Positions 53,526 to 61,615 of a DNA stretch of 64,000 nt are shown piece after piece. How positions within the stretch are numbered: position 1 is the stretch's first letter; every line of letters starts with the position of its first letter. A program made the translations under genes and the position numbers. Under the pieces are notes generated by a model. The model had not been told where the DNA came from. It was given only the letters and a program-made list of their open reading frames with translations, and ran no database searches. The stretch comes from Janthinobacterium sp. ROICE36 (GTDB taxonomy: Bacteria; Pseudomonadota; Gammaproteobacteria; Burkholderiales; Burkholderiaceae_D): contig NZ_PEBS01000020.1 in the NCBI RefSeq assembly GCF_002869965.1, forward strand, positions 23,401 to 87,400, in the 5' to 3' direction.

Positions 53526-53964
53526 GGTGTGCTCCTCGGTGTAGATCGTATTGTTGGCTGAAACGGTCGGCCAGGTCGGCCAGGGTGACAGCGCCAAAGC
53601 GCTGGATCAGCAGTGCCTCGGCTTCGTCGAAGGCGCCGGCCAGCGACTGGTTCACCACTTGCTCGACCAGGCAGCCCGGCTGGTCGACGCGGTTGCCCAT
53701 GGCGAAGATGGTGGGTGAACCCACGGCCAAGTAAATGTCTTGCAGGGTCACGCTATGCAGCTCGCAGACGATGCGCCAGCCGCCGCCATGCCCCTTGACC
53801 GACGCCACGTAACCGCGTTCGCGCAAGCCGGCCATCACGCGCCGCACCAGCACGGGGTTGGTGTCCAGGTAGCCGGAAAGTTCCTCGGACGTCATCGGGC
53901 GTCCCGCGTGGGCCATGTGCAGCAGCACATGGAGGATCGATGATAGTTTGCTGTCGCGTCTCAT
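53512..53964 (-). CDS. Rrf2-family regulator without a Fe-S cluster
   Basis: The 150-residue regulator starts MRRDSKLSSILHVLLHMAHA, with a winged helix (MTSEELSGYLDTNPVLVRRV and the wing KGHGGGWRIVC) and the family C terminus. Only one cysteine lies in the usual cluster region (QPGCLVEQV), so it cannot bind the NsrR- or IscR-type cluster; it is closer to YwnA-type members. It overlaps the flavoprotein gene by 14 bp and probably represses it in response to redox or disulfide stress. The promoter places the start site near the ATG, so the message may be leaderless. Confidence 0.88.
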   Translation of the reverse strand: MRRDSKLSSILHVLLHMAHAGRPMTSEELSGYLDTNPVLVRRVMAGLRERGYVASVKGHGGGWRIVCELHSVTLQDIYLAVGSPTIFAMGNRVDQPGCLVEQVVNQSLAGAFDEAEALLIQRFGAVTLADLADRFSQQYDLHRGAHHAHS

Positions 53965-54004
53965 GTAACTAATGATAGTACATAAATCCAGCACATGCAA
54001 ACAA
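53963..54004 (-). promoter_or_regulatory. promoter and dyad over the Rrf2 start
   Basis: On the minus strand TTGTTT (53999-54004) and TACTAT (53975-53980) are spaced 18 bp like -35 and -10 hexamers, and transcription would begin about three bases before ATG 53964. No ribosome site precedes the ATG. The near-dyad ATGTAACTA/ATAGTACAT at 53963-53983 covers the -10 and start codon, where an autoregulating Rrf2 protein would bind. Confidence 0.45.
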
Positions 54005-54028
54005 GTTGCAATCATGAGGCGTAAAAAA

Positions 54029-54055
54029 GGGTCAGACCCTGTCGAGTCTGACGCC
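54029..54055. repeat. degenerate GGGTCAGAC repeat, copy 3
   Basis: GGGTCAGACCC (54029-54039) and GAGTCTGACGCC (54044-54055) form an imperfect inverted repeat of the same core as the copies at 14491 and 35070. It begins 22 bp past the stop of the cytochrome c gene on the transcribed side, the same position relative to a gene as the other two. Confidence 0.65.
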
Positions 54056-54077
54056 AGCCTATGCCATGGGATGACGC

Positions 54078-55469
54078 TTACACCGCCTTGCGCCGGCGCC
54101 CCCTCCAGCACACCAGCAAAGCCAGCAGCATCAGCACACCGACGACGATGCCCGCGCGGACCAGGCCGACCAGGTTGGACGGCGCGCCGCCGTTGCGCAG
54201 GGTCGTCACCTGCTCCGCCGTCACCTTGACAGCGGGATTGCCGTACATCTTTTGCACGTAATTACCGAGGGTGACGATCTGTTCGTCCGACAGCGTCTGG
54301 CGGAAGGCGGGCATCAAATGTCCGCTGCCACCGTCCTGCCGTTCCACGCCATCGAGGATCGCCATCACCAGGTTGTTGCTGTTGCTGCGGCCCGTTACCG
54401 AGTTATGGAACAACGGCGGCAGGCTGCCATCGAAACTGCCTTCGCCCCTGGCCTGGTGGCAACTGGCGCACTGCGCATCGTACAGCTGCGCGCCCGACAT
54501 CCTGTTCAGATTTGGCGGCAGCGGCACGCCGCGTATGGCACGCAAGTCATCGCCCGCCTGCCCCCATTGCGTCACCGGTTTCGTGTCGGCCGCATCGCGC
54601 ACGGCCGGCACGCTTTTCAGGTAATGCGCGATGGCGTTCAAGTCCGCATCGCTCAAGTGCTTCAGGCTATGCTCGATGGCTTCGGCCATGGGACCTGCGG
54701 CCTGGCCCCGGTGCGCAGCCCGGCCCGTGCGCAGGTAGTCGGCCAGCTCCTGCTGGCTCCAGCTGCCGATGCCGCTGTTACTGTCCGAGCTGATGTTCGG
54801 CGCATGCCAGGTGCCCAGGTCGGCGCCGCCCAACTCTTGCGACAGCTGCTCGGCCATTAGCGCATTGCGCGGCGTATGGCAGGTGCTGCAGTGGGCCAGC
54901 CCTTGCGCCAGGTAGGCGCCGCGGTTCCACTCCATGCTTTTCGACGCATCGGCCACGAACGGTTTTGTGTCGAGGAACAGCAGATTCCAGCCCGCCATCG
55001 ACAGGCGGATATTCAACGGGAATGGCAAGTCCGTCTGCTTTGCCGGCGCTGTGTCCACCGCCGCCACGCCATGCATGAAGTAGGCGTACAGGGCGGCCGT
55101 GTCGTCATCCGTCACCTTGGCGTAGGCCGTGTAGGGCATGGCCGGGTACAGATGCGCACCATCGGCCCGCACGCCGCGTCGCACGGCGTCGGAGAACTGC
55201 GCCAGCGTGTAATTGCCGATGCCATGCGTTTTCGATGGCGTGATGTTGGTGGCGACGATGGCGCCCAGCGGCGTGGCCAGGGCCAAGCCGCCCGCCATCG
55301 GTTTACCACCCGGCACGCTGTGGCAGGCGATGCAGTCGCCCGCCGTGGCCAGGTAGCGGCCACGCTCGATCGCCTGCACATCGGCTCCTGGGGCGTGCGC
55401 CGCCAGCACCGGCAAGGCCATGAGGGACAGCAGCGCGGCGCCAGCCGCCATTTTGAAAGTCGCCATCAT
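54078..55469 (-). CDS. triheme cytochrome c subunit of a membrane dehydrogenase
   Basis: The 463-residue periplasmic cytochrome has a signal peptide (LLSLMALPVLAAHA), three haem sites (CIACH at 46-50, CSTCH at 194-198, CASCH at 334-338) and a C-terminal membrane anchor (about 433-455, VRAGIVVGVLMLLALLVCW). This is the subunit that takes electrons from a flavin dehydrogenase and passes them to ubiquinone, as in alcohol, gluconate and sorbitol dehydrogenases. It overlaps the flavoprotein stop by 4 bp and is last in the operon. Axial methionines are likely in the loops after each haem. Confidence 0.93.
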   Translation of the reverse strand: MMATFKMAAGAALLSLMALPVLAAHAPGADVQAIERGRYLATAGDCIACHSVPGGKPMAGGLALATPLGAIVATNITPSKTHGIGNYTLAQFSDAVRRGVRADGAHLYPAMPYTAYAKVTDDDTAALYAYFMHGVAAVDTAPAKQTDLPFPLNIRLSMAGWNLLFLDTKPFVADASKSMEWNRGAYLAQGLAHCSTCHTPRNALMAEQLSQELGGADLGTWHAPNISSDSNSGIGSWSQQELADYLRTGRAAHRGQAAGPMAEAIEHSLKHLSDADLNAIAHYLKSVPAVRDAADTKPVTQWGQAGDDLRAIRGVPLPPNLNRMSGAQLYDAQCASCHQARGEGSFDGSLPPLFHNSVTGRSNSNNLVMAILDGVERQDGGSGHLMPAFRQTLSDEQIVTLGNYVQKMYGNPAVKVTAEQVTTLRNGGAPSNLVGLVRAGIVVGVLMLLALLVCWRGRRRKAV

Positions 55470-57073
55470 GCTGTCGCCCCCTGTTCGTCGAGGATGTGCT
55501 TGACGGTGCGCAAAGCCACGGCCAGGCCATTCTCAGTCGAATTGCAGGTGCCGGACGTGGGCAGCACGCCCGTGCTGCACAGGAACAGGTTGGCATGGTC
55601 GTAGGTGCGGCCCCATTGGTCGCACACGGCCTTGGCCGCATCGGAACCCATCGACAAAGTGCCGCAGATGTGCTGGTTGTTGGCAAACACGCCCTGCTTG
55701 CTGTGGTGCAGATTGCTGCCGCCCATCAGCCTGGCGATGTCCTCGAAATCCTGCTTCGAGCGCTCGTGGCCGCGCTTCGTGTATTGATCGATCGAATAAT
55801 GCGCCTGCGGCTTGGGGATGCCCATGGCGTCCTTTTCGCTACTGAGGGCGATGCGGTTTTCCGGATTCGGCAGCACTTCCAGCACGTTTTTCAAGCTCAT
55901 TTCGCGCGCCGAGCGGAAACGCAGCTGCTGTTCGAATTCGGCGCCAAAGACGCCCTTGCCGATCAGCTCCCTGGTGGCGCCATCCACGCGCGAGATATTC
56001 GTGAAATCCAGGCGGTACGGCGAATGCCGGCTGCGGAAGTCGCCATCGCGCATGCTGTTGATGGAATTCGGGCTTTGCGGGCCCCGGCCCAGCCACAGGT
56101 CTTCATCGGCATCGAAAGTGATCGAGGTACTCGGGTGGTCCATCAGGTTGCGACCCACCATGTCGCTGCTGTTGGCCAGGCCGTTCGGGTATTTTTCCGA
56201 GGCGGAAACGAGCAGCAAACGGGGGCTTTCAATGCCGTTGGCGGCCAGGATGAAGGTCTTGGCCGTGGCCCTGTGGCTTTTTTTATCCACATCGTAGTAC
56301 AGCGCGGCCGCGATGCGGCCCTGGGCATCGTGTTCCAGCTTGTAGACGTTGGCATTGCACAGTATCTTGACGCCCGCGTCTTCCGCCTGCTGCACGGCGA
56401 TGCCGCCATGGTATTGCGCGTCGATGGGGCAGATCGGCTGGCAGCTGTTATTGCCGCAGCAGGCCGGGCGGCCATCGTAGCTGACGCTGTTGCGCGCCAC
56501 CGTGTTGCCCACCACCGTGAACGCCGGGTCGAGGCGCTCGCGGATGCGACGCATGGCGTACGGCTCCGTCACGGACGCCATCGGGAAGGGCTGCTTGCGC
56601 GGCGAACCCGTGTTCTCGGCCCCGGAAACGCCCATGATGTCTTCCGCTTCCTGGTAGAACGGCTCCAGGTCTGCGTAGCTGAGGGGCCAGTCGACGCCCA
56701 CGCCGTACAGCGTATGGATGCGGAAGTCGTTTGGCACATTGCGCCATGCCTGCGCGGCCCAGTGCCACGAAGTACCGCCGAACTGGCGGATGTATTCGGC
56801 CGGGTATGGGTAGGGGCCGGCCTGCACCAGGTAGCCATTGTCCTTCGGCTGGTAGATCGGGTGCGGCGCCGTGGCCACGGAAGGATACGGCGACATCCAG
56901 TCGCTGCGGCGCGTCGTGTTGCGGAAACGGGCGACGATTTCGCCGCGCGACACGCGCGGACCCGCTTCCAGGATCAGCACCGAGGCGCCCGCCAGCGCCA
57001 GCTTGCGCGCGGCCAGCGAGCCGATTATGCCAGAGCCGATCACGAGATAATCGGCAGAGAGTTCTTCAGCCAT
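55466..57073 (-). CDS. GMC-family flavoprotein dehydrogenase subunit
   Basis: The 535-residue flavoprotein has the FAD-binding fold YLVIGSGIIGSLAARKLALA, a GMC middle section with HSPYRLDFTNISRVDGA, and the C-terminal block HICGTLSMGSDAAKAVCDQW followed by STENGLAVALRTVKHIL. It oxidises a sugar, sugar alcohol or aldonate in the periplasm; the substrate is not fixed by sequence. It has no signal peptide of its own and should be carried out by the Tat signal on the small subunit. AAGGAG stands six bases before ATG 57073. Operon order: porin, small subunit, flavoprotein, cytochrome. Confidence 0.93.
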   Translation of the reverse strand: MAEELSADYLVIGSGIIGSLAARKLALAGASVLILEAGPRVSRGEIVARFRNTTRRSDWMSPYPSVATAPHPIYQPKDNGYLVQAGPYPYPAEYIRQFGGTSWHWAAQAWRNVPNDFRIHTLYGVGVDWPLSYADLEPFYQEAEDIMGVSGAENTGSPRKQPFPMASVTEPYAMRRIRERLDPAFTVVGNTVARNSVSYDGRPACCGNNSCQPICPIDAQYHGGIAVQQAEDAGVKILCNANVYKLEHDAQGRIAAALYYDVDKKSHRATAKTFILAANGIESPRLLLVSASEKYPNGLANSSDMVGRNLMDHPSTSITFDADEDLWLGRGPQSPNSINSMRDGDFRSRHSPYRLDFTNISRVDGATRELIGKGVFGAEFEQQLRFRSAREMSLKNVLEVLPNPENRIALSSEKDAMGIPKPQAHYSIDQYTKRGHERSKQDFEDIARLMGGSNLHHSKQGVFANNQHICGTLSMGSDAAKAVCDQWGRTYDHANLFLCSTGVLPTSGTCNSTENGLAVALRTVKHILDEQGATA

Positions 57074-57082
57074 GATGGCTCC

Positions 57083-57607
57083 TTAAATTGGTTTTCTGGC
57101 CCAGCTGCCGTAGGCGCCGTAGGAATACGTGGGAGGCTTCAGCACATCGGCCACGACGGCCGCGTTCAAAGCCTGCTCGTAGGCGACGCAGACGGCCGCC
57201 TCGCCCGTGCCGACGATGCCCAGGTACCAGGCGCTGGCGATCTGGCGCGGCAGGGCGGCCAGCGGCGACTGGGCCGGGTCGAGCGCATCGAGCGCTTCCT
57301 GCAAGCCGGTAGCCTGCAAGCCCTGCGCATTGATCAATGCCAGTAGCGCGCGCACCTTCGCGGGGAAAGCCGCGTCCTGCACCACCAGCGCGTCGTACAG
57401 GCGCTTGGCTAGCACGGGGTCGAGCACCTGGCGTCCGACCAGCATGGCCGACACGCCCAAAAAGGCGCCCTGCTCCGCATTGGCGACCGGCTCGGCCAGC
57501 GCCCAGGGAATCAGTGCTGCGGCCGAAGCCGACAGCAAGCCGGCCAGCACCATGCGGCGGCCGGGATTGAGAGGGCCGCGGCCCTCCTTATTATGTGTAG
57601 CGTCCAA
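57083..57607 (-). CDS. FAD-SLDH-type small subunit with Tat signal
   Basis: The 174-residue subunit carries a twin-arginine signal (PGRRMVLAGLLSASAAALIP) and the small-subunit pattern of the sorbitol/fructose/gluconate dehydrogenase family: FLGVSAMLVGRQVLDPVLAK, then AWYLGIVGTGEAAV and a tail with PPTYSYGAYGSWA. It brings the flavoprotein across the membrane folded. TTG 57607 is preferred because GGGAG stands six bases upstream; a TTG at 57631 has no ribosome site. It starts 29 bp after the porin stop and ends 10 bp before the flavoprotein gene. Confidence 0.85.
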   Translation of the reverse strand: MDATHNKEGRGPLNPGRRMVLAGLLSASAAALIPWALAEPVANAEQGAFLGVSAMLVGRQVLDPVLAKRLYDALVVQDAAFPAKVRALLALINAQGLQATGLQEALDALDPAQSPLAALPRQIASAWYLGIVGTGEAAVCVAYEQALNAAVVADVLKPPTYSYGAYGSWARKPI

Positions 57608-57635
57608 TTGAAGCTCCCGTGCGTTCTGCAACCGT

Positions 57636-58802
57636 TCAGAAAGAGTGCTTGAGACCGACCATCACCACCGTCTGGCCGCCGTCCGACGACGGCGTGCCGT
57701 TCTGCGAGTCGCCGACCGAGGCGACGGCGTCGACGATGGCGCCGCTCTGGCCCAGGGTCTGGCCGCGCGCCAGCTGGCGCGCTTCGATCAGGTAGATCGC
57801 CGTGCGCTTCGACAGCGCATAATTCTGTTCGAACGACAGCTGGCGGTAGCGCGCGCGGTCCGACACGCCGTTGGCGTGGCTGGCGAATGTGTCGCTGTAG
57901 CCGGCGGACAGGAAGCACTGCGGCGTCAGCTGATAGCTCGAGATCAGGCCGGCCGTGTTGAAGATGGCCGTGTCGCGGAAGGCCGCGCGGCTGCCCGCCT
58001 GGTATTGCACATTGCTGGCATTGGCGCCCACCATCCACTTGCCCATGGTGTAGCGCGCGCTGGCGGCGATGAATTCGATGCTTTCGGCCGAGGCGTAGCC
58101 CTGGTTGAGGGCCGAGATGCCGAAGCTGGCCGAGGCCTTGTCGCGCCAGCCGGCGCCATTTGCGCCATTTTTCAGTTTCAGATAGCCGAGCGCGAATTCG
58201 GCTGGCGAGGTGCTGTACTTGACGGCGGCGCTGAAGCTGCTGCCCACGGCATTGTCGTCGGCCGCTTCGCCAAAGCCGTATTGCGCGGTCGCTTGCAAGC
58301 CGCGCCAGGCGGGCATGCTGTAGGTGACGGAATTGCTGATGCGCACGGTCGTATCGAGGCCGTCGATGTCGCCCGGGTGGGCGCCGGTGGCACCCGTCAA
58401 GACATTGCTCGATGCCAGCGAGCCCACCAGCAGATAGTACGGCGTGTACTGGCGGCCAGCCGTCACGCTACCGTAGGCCTTGGACTGCAAGCCGACGTAG
58501 GCCTGGCGGTTGAACAGGGAGCTGGCGGAACTTTGTGCGCCCGTATCGCTTTCAAAGCCGTTTTCCAGCAAGAACAGCGCCTGCAGGTCGCCGCCCAGGT
58601 CTTCCACGCCCTGGAAACCGATCTTGCTGGCGGACAAGCTGCCGCTGCGCATATAGGTGTTCGACTTGCCGCCCTGGTTGCTCGCGTAGGCGGTAGCCGC
58701 ATCGACCACGCCGTAAATGCTGACATTGCTGTGGGCGCAAACGTTTGCGCCGATGAGTGACGAGACGGCCAGCGCCGCAGCGCGCATGCATGGTGTGTTC
58801 AT
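57636..58802 (-). CDS. outer-membrane porin, OmpC-like trimeric family
   Basis: The 388-residue precursor from ATG 58802 has a signal peptide (AAALAVSSLIGANVCAHS), the porin_4 start NVSIYGVVDAATAY, the constriction and strand block GSLSASKIGFQGVEDLGGDL, repeated amphipathic strands and the closing VMVGLKHSF with terminal Phe. Its place as first gene of a periplasmic dehydrogenase operon suggests that it admits the substrate. A promoter with a MarR-type palindrome precedes it. Confidence 0.94.
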   Translation of the reverse strand: MNTPCMRAAALAVSSLIGANVCAHSNVSIYGVVDAATAYASNQGGKSNTYMRSGSLSASKIGFQGVEDLGGDLQALFLLENGFESDTGAQSSASSLFNRQAYVGLQSKAYGSVTAGRQYTPYYLLVGSLASSNVLTGATGAHPGDIDGLDTTVRISNSVTYSMPAWRGLQATAQYGFGEAADDNAVGSSFSAAVKYSTSPAEFALGYLKLKNGANGAGWRDKASASFGISALNQGYASAESIEFIAASARYTMGKWMVGANASNVQYQAGSRAAFRDTAIFNTAGLISSYQLTPQCFLSAGYSDTFASHANGVSDRARYRQLSFEQNYALSKRTAIYLIEARQLARGQTLGQSGAIVDAVASVGDSQNGTPSSDGGQTVVMVGLKHSF

Positions 58803-58946
58803 TTTTTTCCTGATTTTCCTGTTGTATCGTGCGTCAGACAAGTATTGCCGCCGCGATGGCGCAATACAGGCGGTGACGCCGCGTTGCCGCCCCATCCGGC
58901 GAGGGGGGCGTCCGCTGTGCTTCTTGATTTGGATCAAGTGGAGCAA

Positions 58947-58977
58947 ATTATACGCTTATTTACTAACATGTAAGTAA
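58947..58977 (-). promoter_or_regulatory. porin-operon promoter with MarR-type palindrome
   Basis: On the minus strand TATAAT (58947-58952) is a full -10 match. Upstream lies the 18-bp near-palindrome TTACTAACATGTAAGTAA (58960-58977), differing from its own complement at one symmetric pair. It covers the -35 position, so a bound dimer would block RNA polymerase. Such palindromes are typical of MarR proteins; the gene at 59148 upstream is the obvious candidate. Confidence 0.65.
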
Positions 58978-59078
58978 TTAACTATAAGGCGTACTCTCAT
59001 AGCAAAACTCGCAGGCGCGCGGACGCAAGCCCGGCAGGATGGGGAAATGTGCGGAACAGGCATGGGAAAAGCAGCGGC

Positions 59079-59102
59079 GGCACGTGTTGAAAAACACGTG
59101 CC
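59079..59102 (-). terminator. hairpin after the MarR-type gene
   Basis: GGCACGTGTT pairs with AACACGTGCC over 10 bp with a GAAA loop. It lies 46 bp past the stop of the minus-strand MarR gene. Only a short T run follows on that strand, so its strength is moderate. It separates the regulator from the porin operon, about 100 bp further on. The remaining 345-bp gap between the genes holds no other gene. Confidence 0.6.
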
Positions 59103-59147
59103 CAGGGGATAGTCAGGCAGGCAGAAAAACGGGAGGAACTGGGAGGT

Positions 59148-59627
59148 TCAGCGCAGGATGGCGGGCGCCACGGGCAGGGTTTCCAGGGCAATGAAGGCTT
59201 CCAGGGCGCGGCGCATGTCTTCAAACACTTGCTTGCCGTAGGCCGCTTCGAGGTGTTCATATTGCAAGTCGATGAGCTTACCCATCTGCAGCAGCAAGCT
59301 GGCGCCCGCTTCCGACAGGTGCACCTTGCGGCGACGCTGGTCGCCTTCGAACTTGCTGCGTCCGATCAAGCCGATTTCTTCCATGCGCGCCAGGATGCCG
59401 CTCATGCTGGGACTGGAAATCTGGCAGATATTGCACAGCTCGCGCGGTTCCAGCGTGGGGCTTTCGTTCAGCGCGCGCATGATGCGCCACTGCTGCTCCG
59501 TCACGCCAAAGTGATTGAGGATAGGGCGGAAATGCTGGAGCAGGCTGTCGCGGGCCTTCAGCAGCAGTTGCGGCATGTTCGGATAACGGATCGGTAGCTG
59601 CAAGTGGAACTCCAGGGTGGCCAGCAC
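59148..59627 (-). CDS. MarR-family regulator, HpaR-like
   Basis: The protein resembles HpaR, the repressor of the homoprotocatechuate pathway: YPNMPQLLLKARDSLLQHFR, FGVTEQQWRIMRALNESP, CQISSPSMSGILARMEEIGL and the wing FEGDQRRRKVHLSEAG. Length is about 159 residues from GTG 59627; a TTG with GGAG six bases upstream (near 59606) or ATG 59576 are other starts. No hpa catabolic gene is near. A MarR-type palindrome lies over the porin-operon promoter downstream, so it may control that dehydrogenase unit instead. Confidence 0.88.
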   Translation of the reverse strand: MLATLEFHLQLPIRYPNMPQLLLKARDSLLQHFRPILNHFGVTEQQWRIMRALNESPTLEPRELCNICQISSPSMSGILARMEEIGLIGRSKFEGDQRRRKVHLSEAGASLLLQMGKLIDLQYEHLEAAYGKQVFEDMRRALEAFIALETLPVAPAILR

Positions 59628-59705
59628 AATTGGCGTAATTATACGACTCGCCCGAGGACAATAGCGGCAAAATTCCCTTTCCCTGGCACGCTTGATGCCA
59701 AGGCG

Positions 59706-61499
59706 TCAGCCCTTCGCTTTTCTCTGCTCGGGGATGAAGTGTTCGCGCACAGCCTTGGCCAGCAGGTTCGGCGGCAGCAAACCCTGGCCCAGCAGGAAGT
59801 TATTGAAGGCCAGGCGGTCAAATTGATCGCCCAGCGCCAGCTCCGTTTCCGCGCGCAGCTGCAGGATGCGCGTATAGCCATAGAAATAGCTGCCTGCCTG
59901 ACCCGGCATATTGAAGGTATAGCGGTCCAGCTCCTGGCGCGCCATCGGTTTCGACAGCATCACTTCCTCCGTCAGGATGCGGCCCGCTTCTTCGCGCGTG
60001 ACCTGGCCCAGGTTCAGCATCGGGTCGAGCATGGCGCGCGCCGCGCGCAGCATGCGGAACTGCAGCGCGATGAACTGGCCTTCTGCCGGCTCGTAGGGAA
60101 TCATCTCCGCTTCCGCGTACAGCGCCCAGCCTTCCACATTGACGCTGTTGAACGCGTACAGGCTGCGCGCCTGCGACACGCCGCGCTCCACCATGGCACT
60201 GAACTGCAGCTCGTGGCCGGGACGGCCCTCGTGCGCGCTCAGGGTCCAGGCGGCGCCGGCGAAATTGAAATCGTCATATGCTTCACCCTTGCCGCTGGCG
60301 GCCGGATTGCTGACGGGGAGGACAAACTGGCCGTGTTCTCCCGTATTGCCGATCAGCGGAGGCGGACGCATATGCGGCGCCGGCTGGGCCGCCGATTCGG
60401 CGGCGGACGCCAGGCGCATGGTCATGGCGCGCGCAGGAATATCGACCACGCGCTGCCGGGCGATGCGCTCTTCGAGCTGCGTATTGACGCCCTTGTAGTG
60501 CGCTTCCAGCTGCTCGTTGGGGATGGATGCGCTTTTCAGCGCGCGCAGCACCTGGCGGTAATCCGTGCCGTCGATACCCTTCAAGGCCAGCCTGGCCGCC
60601 ACCACGGGTGCCAGCGCCTGCATGGCGGCGCGCGTTTCCAGATAGGCCACTTGCGCCCGTTCGACCAGGACGCGCGGCTCGATGTCGATGCCCACCTGCT
60701 GCAGGCGAAACGCATACAGTTCGGGCGCCATGCGGAAATCCGTGCGCGACAGGGGCAGCACGGTCTGGCGCTCCCACGCCGCATATTCGTTCAACTGCTG
60801 CTCCATGGCGGCCAGCGCAGGTTCGGCGCCAGTGATTTTCATGTCGGCAAACAGCTTGCGGATGCCGGCGATATACGTCGGCACGTTTTCCAGCGACTGC
60901 TCCACCTGCAGGCGCACCGGGCCGGCCAGGCCTGGCTTGCCGATTTTTTCCGTGAAGCGCGCCCTGGCCTGCTGCGTGATCGGCGTGCTGCCCGGGTATT
61001 GCCCCACATAGCGCTGCAGGCGTTCCAGGGCCTTGGCGCGGCGCGCGGCCGGCCGCTGTTCCTGCAGCAGGCTTTGCATGCTGCCAAAGACCATCTGCGG
61101 TACATCGACCCAGGGCAAGGTGTACTTGGCATCGAGCCGGGCGCCGGCGATTTCCTGGTCGACGGCCTGCGTCAATATCTGCAGATCCTGACGGATGCGT
61201 TCATCTTTCTCCGCCGCCAGCTTGTGCTGCAATTGCGCGCGCGCCTGCAGCATGGCCGCCACATAACGTTCCGTGATCTTCGATCCCAGGTCGGCGGCCA
61301 GGCCGTCGTACTGGGCCAGCCCCGTATCGGAAGCGTTTTCGGGCGAGAACTGCGCCTGCGCCGCCAGCACGATGGCCGCGTTGCGGTTGCTGGCTTCGAC
61401 CCAGGCCGATGCAGGGGCGGCGGCCATGGCGGGCATGGCCAGCGCAATGGAGAGTGCTGCGGCAAGCACGGTCTGGTGCAATTTCGGAATAAGGCACAT
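59706..61499 (-). CDS. DUF885 family exported protein
   Basis: The 597-residue protein starts at ATG 61499, eight bases after GGAAG, and has a signal peptide (VLAAALSIALAMPAMAAAPA). The DUF885 body includes the metal-peptidase-like motif EGRPGHELQF (H-E-L-x-F), then YAFNSVNVEGWALYAEAEMI, in the same order as M32/M3-like zinc peptidases. The family is annotated as probable metallopeptidases; substrate unknown. A periplasmic place is likely. It follows the GH3 gene by 116 bp on the same strand, without overlap. Confidence 0.9.
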   Translation of the reverse strand: MCLIPKLHQTVLAAALSIALAMPAMAAAPASAWVEASNRNAAIVLAAQAQFSPENASDTGLAQYDGLAADLGSKITERYVAAMLQARAQLQHKLAAEKDERIRQDLQILTQAVDQEIAGARLDAKYTLPWVDVPQMVFGSMQSLLQEQRPAARRAKALERLQRYVGQYPGSTPITQQARARFTEKIGKPGLAGPVRLQVEQSLENVPTYIAGIRKLFADMKITGAEPALAAMEQQLNEYAAWERQTVLPLSRTDFRMAPELYAFRLQQVGIDIEPRVLVERAQVAYLETRAAMQALAPVVAARLALKGIDGTDYRQVLRALKSASIPNEQLEAHYKGVNTQLEERIARQRVVDIPARAMTMRLASAAESAAQPAPHMRPPPLIGNTGEHGQFVLPVSNPAASGKGEAYDDFNFAGAAWTLSAHEGRPGHELQFSAMVERGVSQARSLYAFNSVNVEGWALYAEAEMIPYEPAEGQFIALQFRMLRAARAMLDPMLNLGQVTREEAGRILTEEVMLSKPMARQELDRYTFNMPGQAGSYFYGYTRILQLRAETELALGDQFDRLAFNNFLLGQGLLPPNLLAKAVREHFIPEQRKAKG

Positions 61500-61615
61500 C
61501 GGGGGGGCTTCCTTCCTGGCAGAATCGGCGAACGAAGCAGCCAGTATCGGCGAGCGCCGGGAGACTGTCAATCGGACGGGGACAGGCCGCGCCGGGCGGC
61601 CCGTCCCCGCTCCTG

